From an uncultured Ruminococcus sp. (GTDB lineage: Bacteria; Bacillota; Clostridia; Oscillospirales; Ruminococcaceae): 7,551 nucleotides of DNA. Positions 1 to 5,146 of the stretch are shown one piece after another. The notes under the pieces are model-generated. The model worked only from the letters and a program-made list of their open reading frames with translations. It was not told where the DNA came from and did not search any database. The stretch is taken from positions 1 to 7,551 of the forward strand of contig CAMWJT010000055.1 of assembly GCA_947174625.1 (NCBI GenBank). Direction: 5' to 3'. Within the stretch, counting starts at the first letter, position 1; the number at the start of each line of letters is the position of its first letter. Both the position numbers and the translations under genes were made by a program.

Positions 1-13
1 TTCTGTAAAGGTA

Positions 14-42
14 TTGCAATTACTATCTTTTAAGTGTATAAT
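14..42 (+). promoter_or_regulatory. Putative sigma-A promoter of the SLOG-family gene
   Basis: A -35 element TTGCAA (14-19, 4 of 6 consensus bases) and a perfect -10 TATAAT (37-42) are separated by exactly 17 bases. The start codon at 88 lies about 38 bases beyond the expected transcription start. This suggests that the SLOG gene is transcribed on its own, although the DNA further upstream is outside the window. Confidence 0.65.
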
Positions 43-87
43 AAAATTATATGGAAATCATAAATCTGAAAGGAGAATGATAAACTT

Positions 88-570
88 ATGAATCATTCAG
101 AGATTTATACTGTCAGTTTTTTCGGACACCGTTCTTTGTATCTTTATGAGGAGATAGAAAGAAAACTGGAGAAAGTAATCAGTGATCTGATCTATTACAA
201 AAAACATGTGAAGTTCCTTGTCGGTCGTGACGGCGAGTTTGACCGGCTGACTTCTTCTGTCGTCAGACGGCTTGTCAAAAAATACAGCTCCGGCAATATC
301 TCTCATGTTCTTGTACTGCCTTACATGAGGGCGGAATATCGGGACAATCGGGAAAATTTTCTGACTTATTATGACGAAATTGAGATTTGCGAGGAATCTT
401 GTCAGGCACATTTCAAATCTGCTATACAGATCCGCAATAGAATTATGGTAGATCGTTCTGACCTTATTGTCTGTTGCATCCAGAACCAGACCGGCGGGGC
501 ATACAAGACAATTCAATATGCGGAAAAACAGAAAAAGAAAATCATCAATCTTGCCGAAAGAAAATTATGA
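88..570 (+). CDS. SLOG-family (YpsA/DUF1273-like) protein, 160 aa
   Basis: The protein resembles the short SLOG-superfamily proteins of Clostridia, Rossmann-like folds related to YpsA and DprA that are thought to bind nucleotides or related ligands. Visible motifs are a first strand ending in GHR (residues 13-15), VGRDGEFD (45-52), RNRIMVDRSDLIVC (116-129) and a glycine turn NQTGGAYKT (133-141) leading to a last strand KIINL (151-155). There is no signal peptide or membrane segment, so it is probably cytoplasmic. The start at 88 follows AGGAG (71-75) with a rather long 12-base gap. It has its own promoter and sits upstream of a toxin-antitoxin pair on the same strand, a typical accessory setting. 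The biochemical role of this subgroup is not established; ligand binding in a signalling or stress context is inference. The family call is fairly secure, the function is not. Confidence 0.8.
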   Translation: MNHSEIYTVSFFGHRSLYLYEEIERKLEKVISDLIYYKKHVKFLVGRDGEFDRLTSSVVRRLVKKYSSGNISHVLVLPYMRAEYRDNRENFLTYYDEIEICEESCQAHFKSAIQIRNRIMVDRSDLIVCCIQNQTGGAYKTIQYAEKQKKKIINLAERKL

Positions 571-600
571 ATTATATTTTTTCAATTTCTTTATTTCTAC

Positions 601-629
601 TTGACAAATTAGCTAAAATAAAGTATAAT
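601..629 (+). promoter_or_regulatory. Consensus promoter of the toxin-antitoxin operon
   Basis: A perfect TTGACA (601-606) and a perfect TATAAT (624-629) lie 17 bases apart, an unusually strong sigma-A promoter. The spacer holds the 8-base palindrome TTAGCTAA (609-616). Two copies of ATAAATTT (628-635, 638-645) sit 10 bases apart over the -10 and the transcription start. Such elements are possible operators for the Phd/YefM antitoxin, since such pairs normally repress their own promoter. The operator role is inference. Confidence 0.8.
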
Positions 630-662
630 AAATTTAGATAAATTTGAATGGAGGTTTTTTTC

Positions 663-896
663 ATGATTATGGTATCGGCTACAGAAATTCAGAATAATTT
701 CGGACATTATCTTCAGGCGGTGCAGTCCGGGGATGAAATTCTGATTTTAAAAAACGGAAAAGAAGTTGCAAGGTTGATTTCGCACATGTCAGCCATTTCT
801 TTCCTGACGGATTCCCTTACTGGTGTGTTAAAAAATGATTATGATGAGAAAGTAATTCGTGCAGAAAGGATAGAACAGCATGAAAGTATTGATTGA
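663..896 (+). CDS. Type II antitoxin, Phd/YefM family, 77 aa
   Basis: The N-terminal half has the classic Phd/YefM fold signature: VSATEIQNNFGHYLQAV (residues 4-20), then DEILILKNGKEVARLI (24-39), which forms the DNA-binding, dimerising domain. The acidic C-terminal tail (about 55-77) would wrap around and block the toxin. An ATG at 648 is in frame but overlaps the Shine-Dalgarno GGAGG (650-654), so ATG 663, 8 bases after it, is the better start; ATG 669 is an alternative. The stop overlaps the toxin gene by 17 bases, implying translational coupling. Known family members repress their own operon and neutralise a toxin. The partner here is a PIN protein rather than the more usual Doc or RelE, a combination also found elsewhere. 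Confidence 0.88.
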   Translation: MIMVSATEIQNNFGHYLQAVQSGDEILILKNGKEVARLISHMSAISFLTDSLTGVLKNDYDEKVIRAERIEQHESID

Positions 897-1287
897 TACA
901 AATGTCATTCTGGATGTGCTTTGCAATCGTCCTAATTTTGTGAAAAATTCTTCTGTCGTATGGAAGTATTGCGAAACAGGGCAGGTAGATGGTTATATTT
1001 CTGCATTGTCTGTTCCAAATATAGTATATATTCTCAGAAAAGAACTCACACCAGAGAAAACAAAAGAGATCATAGCGAAGATCCTGACTATTTTTCAAGT
1101 GATTGATTTGAAATCTATAGACTTGAAGCATGCTTCGGAGATGCTGACTTCTGATTTTGAAGATGCCTTACAGATCTGCTGTGCTAATCGTATCAAAGCA
1201 GACTATATTATTACAAGAAATATCCGTGATTTTCAATGCAGTCAGATTCCTGTATTAGATCCGACAGAATTTCTGAAACGGATATGA
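880..1287 (+). CDS. PIN-domain ribonuclease toxin (VapC-like, PIN_3 type), 135 aa
   Basis: PIN domains cut RNA with Mg2+ or Mn2+ held by a cluster of acidic residues. The sequence opens with VLIDTNVILDVL (residues 3-14), giving the first catalytic aspartate D6 and a supporting D12. The second acidic cluster is SDFEDALQ (91-98; D92, E94, D95). The late motif ADYIITRNIRDF (107-118) gives N114 and D117. The glutamate often found near residue 45 in classical VapC is replaced by SVPN (44-47), as in PIN_3-type proteins. The length is normal for the family. The start at 880 lies inside the antitoxin gene and has its own AAAGGA (865-870) 9 bases upstream, so expression is coupled. It is likely the toxin of a type II pair; the RNA target cannot be read from sequence. 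Confidence 0.88.
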   Translation: MKVLIDTNVILDVLCNRPNFVKNSSVVWKYCETGQVDGYISALSVPNIVYILRKELTPEKTKEIIAKILTIFQVIDLKSIDLKHASEMLTSDFEDALQICCANRIKADYIITRNIRDFQCSQIPVLDPTEFLKRI

Positions 1288-1404
1288 AACTACATTTGAA
1301 ATGCTTTTTTTTGATTGTGTCTTTAGTAAGAATAACAATTAAAAATTTATTCATGTCATTGCCATTTCATTATTTTGCAGTTTGTAAAAATCCGGAGCAG
1401 TTTC

Positions 1405-2073
1405 TTAGAGACTACTATAAAAAGAAGACCATTTGAAACGAGCGTCTGCAAAAGTGAATTCAGAATATAATTGCTTCACAAGCTCTGTACCCTCATCTGT
1501 CTGGACTCTCATATCTGGGATATTATTGCCGATCCGATAGAAAAGAAACTGATCTGTCTCATCCGGATTATCCGGATTACTTTGATACCCATAGAACCAG
1601 ATGTTCGGCTCATCAATGTCAAGCTGTTCAGACTCTGTCTCGAATAATGTTAATTCCTGTGTACGGACTTCTGCAAGCAGATGATCCGGATCAAAACTGA
1701 TCTCCCCTAATTCTTCCGTATTCGTGAAGTCGTCCATATGAAGAATGGCATTGTCGGGGGTTAGTTCGTCTGTCTCCCAGAATGCCGAATATGCCTGATT
1801 TTCATCCGTCACATAATAGATCATATAATGCGGAGCGATATAGCCTTGCTGGATATAATATGTATCCTGCCATGCACAGAGAAGTTTTAAATGATTCGTA
1901 TTATTAATACTAATATGATTATTAATATTAATATTAGTATAATCAGACTCTGTGACTGTTCCGGAGTCCGGCTGAGCATCCGTCACGGGATCAGCGACAG
2001 AATCCGGAGCAGAATTACATCCGCAGAGACAGAATGTCAGTAATAACACAGGGATTAATTTTAATTTTTGCAT
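1405..2073 (-). CDS. Predicted lipoprotein of unknown function, 222 aa
   Basis: The N-terminus is a lipoprotein signal peptide: positive residues K3 and K5, a hydrophobic core (6-16), and the lipobox LCGC with the lipidated cysteine at residue 19. The protein should therefore be anchored on the outer face of the membrane. A low-complexity linker rich in D, S, T, P and then in N and I (about 20-62) follows. The rest is acidic and rich in aromatic residues with no motif I recognise. An upstream in-frame ATG at 2139 exists, but the start at 2073 is chosen because it begins the signal peptide and follows AAAGGA (2083-2088) by 9 bases; that ribosome site lies mainly in the end of the HD gene gap. 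It starts 19 bases after the HD gene stops, so the two are probably one transcript. It converges on the toxin gene, with 117 bases between. Confidence 0.75.
   Translation of the reverse strand: MQKLKLIPVLLLTFCLCGCNSAPDSVADPVTDAQPDSGTVTESDYTNININNHISINNTNHLKLLCAWQDTYYIQQGYIAPHYMIYYVTDENQAYSAFWETDELTPDNAILHMDDFTNTEELGEISFDPDHLLAEVRTQELTLFETESEQLDIDEPNIWFYGYQSNPDNPDETDQFLFYRIGNNIPDMRVQTDEGTELVKQLYSEFTFADARFKWSSFYSSL
1903..1943. repeat. A/T-only inverted repeat with ATTAATA copies inside the lipoprotein gene
   Basis: ATACTAATAT (1907-1916) and ATATTAGTAT (1931-1940) are perfect 10-base inverted arms around a 14-base A/T-rich loop. ATTAATA occurs at 1903-1909, 1921-1927 and 1927-1933, the last two overlapping. 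The tract encodes the Asn/Ile-rich linker just after the lipoprotein signal peptide. Confidence 0.8.
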
Positions 2074-2092
2074 GAAAATTGATCCTTTCATA

Positions 2093-2647
2093 TTATGCGT
2101 AAGCAGGATTGGCATTGAAATTGGATTCCAGAATTTCATGCCGGATCTTGCCGTCTAATAGATCAATGATTTTCTCCAGAGAATATAAATGCCAGATTTC
2201 ACTTGCCGCACAGCATTTGTCTGCAATCGTGATAATAAAGCTCTCCCGGTATTTCGGGAACGGAAAACATAACGGAAACATATGCTTGCGGATGATGTCA
2301 CGTTCAATGGGATTGAGTGTAAATTCTTTTTCGGCATTTTGTAATGCTACAATCGGGTGCATCAGCGTATGAAACTGACAGGCAGATTCTTTGTCATGCC
2401 AGTCATATAAAAAATAATCATGTAGCAGACAGCCACGGACAAGGCTTTTTTTGTCAATTTTTTTGATATGCAGAATTTCAGCGATACGCAGTGCCATATA
2501 AGCGACACAAATCGAGTGCGTATAACAATTTGTACTGCCATGCTGCATAAAATTCTTTTCAGACTGCATATTCGGCGATTTTAAAATATCTGCACCATAA
2601 GTCAATACCTGTTCTGCAAGTTTTTGATCTGCCTTGATATAGATCAT
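2093..2647 (-). CDS. HD-domain metal-dependent phosphohydrolase, 184 aa
   Basis: This is a small stand-alone HD-superfamily protein, a family of metal-dependent phosphohydrolases acting on nucleotides or other phosphate esters. The expected metal ligands are visible in order: H44 in YTHSICVAY, H76-D77 in GCLLHDYFLYDW, H97 in TLMHP, H122 in RKHMFP and D143 in IADK. H36 in MQHGSTN is also a likely conserved site. There is no membrane segment, so it is cytoplasmic. I recall near full-length relatives in many Clostridia annotated only as HD-domain proteins; the substrate is unknown. The ATG at 2647 is the only good start: an in-frame stop lies at 2657-2659. AAAGGA (2662-2667) sits 14 bases upstream, a long gap. 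It is transcribed first, followed by the lipoprotein gene, from a consensus promoter immediately upstream. Confidence 0.88.
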   Translation of the reverse strand: MIYIKADQKLAEQVLTYGADILKSPNMQSEKNFMQHGSTNCYTHSICVAYMALRIAEILHIKKIDKKSLVRGCLLHDYFLYDWHDKESACQFHTLMHPIVALQNAEKEFTLNPIERDIIRKHMFPLCFPFPKYRESFIITIADKCCAASEIWHLYSLEKIIDLLDGKIRHEILESNFNANPAYA

Positions 2648-2694
2648 GATGAAAAATCATATCCTTTCTTTCCGGATCTTTTGAGATATTACTT

Positions 2695-2723
2695 ATTATA
2701 CTACAAAAAAAGACATCTGTCAA
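2695..2723 (-). promoter_or_regulatory. Consensus promoter of the HD-lipoprotein unit
   Basis: On the minus strand a perfect TTGACA (2718-2723) and a perfect TATAAT (2695-2700) are separated by exactly 17 bases. The HD gene start is about 41 bases downstream of the expected transcription start. The -35 begins only 14 bases past the T-tract of the groEL terminator, so the unit is insulated from groE transcription yet packed directly behind it. Confidence 0.85.
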
Positions 2724-2737
2724 TCAAAATTTGCATT

Positions 2738-2774
2738 AAAAAAATCGCTCTGCTGTGAATCACACAACAGAGCG
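2738..2774 (-). terminator. Rho-independent terminator of groES-groEL
   Basis: Read on the minus strand, a 12-base-pair stem (2763-2774 with 2746-2757) closes a 5-base loop (2758-2762). Only one position is a G-U wobble; the base of the stem is CGCTCTG/CAGAGCG. It is followed by seven T residues (2738-2744, A on the plus strand). It begins 29 bases after the groEL stop codon. There is no T-tract on the other side, so it acts in one direction. Confidence 0.93.
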
Positions 2775-2785
2775 AAATAATTTGC

Positions 2786-2808
2786 AATTAATTAATTAAT
2801 TAATTAAT
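2786..2808. repeat. AATT tandem repeat spanning the groEL stop codon
   Basis: AATT is repeated about five and three-quarter times without interruption. The groEL stop codon (2804-2806) lies in it. As the period is four and each unit contains TTAA, the tract carries TAA stops in every frame of both strands. Confidence 0.9.
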
Positions 2809-4426
2809 ACATACCGCCGGCAGGCATCGGAGGTGCAGCCGGTTCGGGTTCTTTGATGTCCGCAACGAGGCTCTCTGTTGTCAGTACCATACCTGCAACA
2901 GATGCCGCATTCTGCAATGCACTTCTGGTAACTTTCGTCGGATCTACAATACCAGTCTGGATCATGTCAACATAAGTTTCATTGTAAGCATCGAAGCCAT
3001 AACCAACTTTACCGGAGTTGATGATCTTATCAATAATCACACTGCCCTCAAGACCTGCATTCAAAGCGATCTGACGGAGCGGAGCTTCCAGCGCTTTTGC
3101 GATGATCTGTGCGCCAGTCTTTTCGTCGCCGTCGAGTGTTGCAACCAGAGCATCCACAGCCGGGATAGCATTGATTAATGCTGTACCACCACCTGCGACA
3201 ATGCCTTCTTCTACAGCAGCCTTAGTCGCAGCCAGAGCATCTTCAATGCGGAGTTTCTTTTCTTTCATTTCGATTTCCGTAGCTGCACCAACTTTGATCA
3301 CAGCCACACCGCCGGAGAGTTTTGCGAGTCTTTCCTGGAGTTTCTCACGGTCGAAATCAGAAGTCGCAGATTCAATCTGGGATCTGATCTGAGCTACTCT
3401 TGCGGCAATTTCTTCCGGATTGCCAGCGCCATCCACAATGATAGTATTCTCTTTCTGGATGACAACCTGTCTTGCTCTGCCGAGCTGAGCAATTGTTGTA
3501 TCTTTCAGTTCCAGACCGAGTTCTTCTGTGATGACTTCACCACCTGTGAGTGTAGCAATATCACGGAGCATTTCTTTTCTTCTGTCGCCGAAGCCCGGAG
3601 CTTTGACAGCGGCGCACTTGAATGTTCCACGCAGATTATTCAGAATAATTGTTGTGAGTGCTTCACCCTCAATGTCTTCCGCAATAATCACAAGCTTCTT
3701 GCCGGACTGTACCATCTGTTCCAGTAACGGCAAAATTTCCTGGATGCTACCAATTTTCTTGTCTGTAATCAGGATATACGCATCATCATAGACAGCTTCC
3801 ATTTTCTCTGTATCTGTCACCATATACGGAGAGATATACCCTCTGTCGAACTGCATACCTTCGACAACTTCGCTGTATGTCTCAGCTGTCTTGCTCTCTT
3901 CGATTGTGATAACACCGTCAGCCGTTACTTTTTCCATTGCTTCAGCGATTAATTTGCCGACGCTCTCATCTGCGGAAGAAACTGTACCAACTCTTGCGAT
4001 GTCCTCAGAACCTTCCACTTGCTTGGAATTTGCCTTGATTGTCTCAACTGCCGTATCAACAGCCTTTGCGATACCTTTTTTGAGGATCATCGGATTTGCA
4101 CCGGCAGCGATATTCTTCATACCCTCATTGACGATAGCCTGTGCCAGGAGTGTTGCCGTTGTCGTACCGTCACCAGCAGCATCATTTGTCTTGGTAGCAA
4201 CTTCCTTAACGAGCTGTGCGCCCATGTTCTCGAACGCATCTTCAAGCTCAATATCCTTTGCGATTGTCACACCGTCATTGGTGATTAAAGGCGCACCGAA
4301 TTTTTTATCCAGAACGACATTTCTGCCTTTTGGTCCGAGTGTGATCTTGACTGTATCAGCAAGCTGATCAATACCAGCCTGCAAAGCTTTTCTAGCATCT
4401 TCGCCGTATTTGATTTCTTTTGCCAT
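2804..4426 (-). CDS. groEL: Chaperonin GroEL (Hsp60), 540 aa
   Basis: GroEL forms a double seven-membered ring that folds proteins in the cytoplasm in cycles of ATP hydrolysis, with GroES as lid. The protein is full length and aligns by eye over its whole span: TLGPKGRNVVLDK (residues 29-41), NDGVTIAKDIE (50-60), the nucleotide site NDAAGDGTTTAT (81-92) with D86 matching E. coli D87, the apical substrate-binding region (about 190-375), D396 matching E. coli D398, and AGGGTAL (411-417). The tail ends in APPMPAGGMY, a short Gly-Met type end instead of the long GGM repeat of E. coli. AGGAGG (4440-4445) lies 13 bases before the start. It follows groES by 37 bases in one operon under CIRCE/HrcA control and ends at a strong terminator. 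Confidence 0.99.
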   Translation of the reverse strand: MAKEIKYGEDARKALQAGIDQLADTVKITLGPKGRNVVLDKKFGAPLITNDGVTIAKDIELEDAFENMGAQLVKEVATKTNDAAGDGTTTATLLAQAIVNEGMKNIAAGANPMILKKGIAKAVDTAVETIKANSKQVEGSEDIARVGTVSSADESVGKLIAEAMEKVTADGVITIEESKTAETYSEVVEGMQFDRGYISPYMVTDTEKMEAVYDDAYILITDKKIGSIQEILPLLEQMVQSGKKLVIIAEDIEGEALTTIILNNLRGTFKCAAVKAPGFGDRRKEMLRDIATLTGGEVITEELGLELKDTTIAQLGRARQVVIQKENTIIVDGAGNPEEIAARVAQIRSQIESATSDFDREKLQERLAKLSGGVAVIKVGAATEIEMKEKKLRIEDALAATKAAVEEGIVAGGGTALINAIPAVDALVATLDGDEKTGAQIIAKALEAPLRQIALNAGLEGSVIIDKIINSGKVGYGFDAYNETYVDMIQTGIVDPTKVTRSALQNAASVAGMVLTTESLVADIKEPEPAAPPMPAGGMY

Positions 4427-4463
4427 GATTAAATTAATTCCTCCTGTGAAAATAAAAATAAAA

Positions 4464-4751
4464 TTATTCTACAATGGCAAGAATGTCATCTTGTCTCAGA
4501 ATGGTGTATTCCACACCGTCCACTTTGACTTCTGTGCCGGAATATTTGCTTGTCAGGACTTTATCGCCTACGCTGACTGTCATGGGGATGAGTTTGCCGT
4601 TTTCGTCATATTTACCCTCACCGACAGCAACGATTTCTGCAATCTGGGGCTTTTCCTTTGCAGAGCCAGCCAGAATGATGCCGCTCTTGGTGGTTTCTTC
4701 TGCCTCTGTCATTTTGATGACAACTCTGTCTGCCAATGGTTTGATTGTCAT
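4464..4751 (-). CDS. groES: Co-chaperonin GroES (Hsp10), 95 aa
   Basis: GroES is the seven-membered lid of the GroEL chamber. The length is typical (94-97 residues). The N-terminal strand IKPLADRVVIK (residues 3-13) is diagnostic. The mobile loop spans about 16-33, with the GroEL-binding hydrophobic tripeptide IIL (25-27) after SG. The GDKVLTSKYSGTEVKVDG segment (62-79) and the end DILAIVE (89-95) are also characteristic. AGGAGG (4762-4767) lies 10 bases before the ATG. It is the first gene of the groE operon, 45 bases downstream of the CIRCE operator. Confidence 0.99.
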   Translation of the reverse strand: MTIKPLADRVVIKMTEAEETTKSGIILAGSAKEKPQIAEIVAVGEGKYDENGKLIPMTVSVGDKVLTSKYSGTEVKVDGVEYTILRQDDILAIVE

Positions 4752-4796
4752 AATTCAAAAACCTCCTGTAAAAATTTGAATTTTCTGAATCCGGAA

Positions 4797-4823
4797 TTAG
4801 CACTCTCATGAGTCGAGTGCTAA
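4797..4823 (-). promoter_or_regulatory. CIRCE operator (HrcA binding site)
   Basis: TTAGCACTC (4797-4805), nine bases, then GAGTGCTAA (4815-4823) is a perfect match to the consensus CIRCE inverted repeat. It lies at about +10 to +36 of the predicted groES transcript. HrcA bound here blocks transcription; heat stress inactivates HrcA. The spacer contains its own palindrome TCATGA. The hrcA gene is not in this window. Confidence 0.98.
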
Positions 4824-4826
4824 TCC

Positions 4827-4833
4827 AGTGCTA
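4827..4833 (-). promoter_or_regulatory. Extra CIRCE-like half-site at the groES transcription start
   Basis: AGTGCTA here repeats the core of the right CIRCE arm (GAGTGCTAA, 4815-4823). Aligned as nine bases (4826-4834), seven match, and the offset from the true arm is 11 bases, one helical turn. It covers the predicted +1. A function in HrcA binding is speculative. Confidence 0.4.
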
Positions 4834-4838
4834 TTATT

Positions 4839-4867
4839 ATTTTAATCAGCTTTGGAAGAAAAATCAA
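4839..4867 (-). promoter_or_regulatory. Probable sigma-A promoter of groES-groEL
   Basis: On the minus strand TTGATT (4862-4867, 4 of 6) and TAAAAT (4839-4844, 5 of 6) are 17 bases apart. The expected start near 4832 puts the CIRCE element at the beginning of the transcript, the usual arrangement in Firmicutes. Confidence 0.7.
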
Positions 4868-4989
4868 GTGTATTTTGCAATTTTTTTATTTTTTTCTGGA
4901 AATTTCAGCATTCTGCATAATTTTGTGAAGAAAATCTAGATAAGATTACTGGAAATCCAACAGTCCACGATCTGCATGAATTCTGCAAG

Positions 4990-5028
4990 TTTACAGTTTG
5001 TTCATATTTTATTCATGATAAATTAATA
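4990..5028 (+). promoter_or_regulatory. Four 11-base-phased hexamers, Pho-box-like binding site
   Basis: TTTACA (4990-4995), TTCATA (5001-5006), TTCATG (5012-5017) and TTAATA (5023-5028) start exactly 11 bases apart. Three fit TTHAYA, the Bacillus Pho-box type hexamer, and TTCATG misses by one base. OmpR/PhoB-family regulators bind such 10-11-base direct repeats as dimers. The array ends 20 bases before the -10 of the response regulator gene, covering the place of the missing -35. An activator role and autoregulation are inferred. Confidence 0.55.
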
Positions 5029-5048
5029 TCCTGCTCCTCAAAATCATG

Positions 5049-5054
5049 TATAAT
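5049..5054 (+). promoter_or_regulatory. -10 element of the response regulator operon
   Basis: A perfect TATAAT is preceded directly by TG. The hexamer 17 bases upstream (5026-5031) is ATATCC, which is not a usable -35; shifting by one base either way does not help. The promoter therefore probably depends on an activator bound to the phased repeats upstream. Confidence 0.6.
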
Positions 5055-5074
5055 AAAATTAGTCAGAAAATGAA

Positions 5075-5114
5075 TTTTTTAAAAATTTTTTTTTAAAATT
5101 TTTATTTTTTTTTT
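5075..5114 (+). repeat. Homopolymer T/A tracts in the response regulator leader
   Basis: The leader consists of T6, A5, T9, A4, T5, A and T10 with no G or C for 40 bases. Long T-runs of nine and ten are prone to slippage in replication and transcription. No stem lies before them that would make a terminator. Confidence 0.8.
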
Positions 5115-5146
5115 AATCCTGTAAATCCTGAAAGGAGTTTTTTTGT

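Larger units (their letters stand above)
4752..5146. other. Divergent intergenic region between groES and the response regulator
   Basis: These 395 bases hold the groES ribosome site, CIRCE, the extra half-site and the groE promoter (4752-4867). On the other side are the phased hexamers, the -10 and the T-rich leader of the response regulator (4990-5146). The middle part (about 4868-4989) has T-runs and three copies of TCTGCA (4912-4917, 4971-4976, 4982-4987; the last two 11 bases apart). I see no open reading frame, RNA gene or terminator there. Confidence 0.8.

Noticed and set aside
648..662. Upstream ATG 648 as the antitoxin start
   Set aside because: It overlaps the GGAGG ribosome site and adds residues that are not part of the Phd/YefM fold; ATG 663 has ideal spacing.
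1293..1312. CATTTGAAATGC followed by eight T residues after the PIN toxin as an intrinsic terminator
   Set aside because: The stem is only four A/T-rich pairs around a three-base loop, too weak to call. The T-run may still help termination, but nothing else supports it.
1236..1436. Open frame of 66 codons across the toxin end and the convergent gap
   Set aside because: It overlaps the toxin in another frame, has no ribosome site and resembles nothing; most likely chance.
2074..2139. Start of the lipoprotein at 2139
   Set aside because: It would place 22 extra residues before the signal peptide and overlap the HD gene. The start at 2073 has a good ribosome site and a proper signal peptide.
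3102..4367. Plus-strand open frames of 87-158 codons opposite groEL
   Set aside because: They are shadows of the highly conserved groEL gene, with serine/alanine-rich low-complexity translations and no ribosome sites.
4931..4947. AATCT/AGATT inverted repeat in the groES-regulator gap
   Set aside because: Five A/T-rich base pairs are expected by chance in DNA this A/T-rich.
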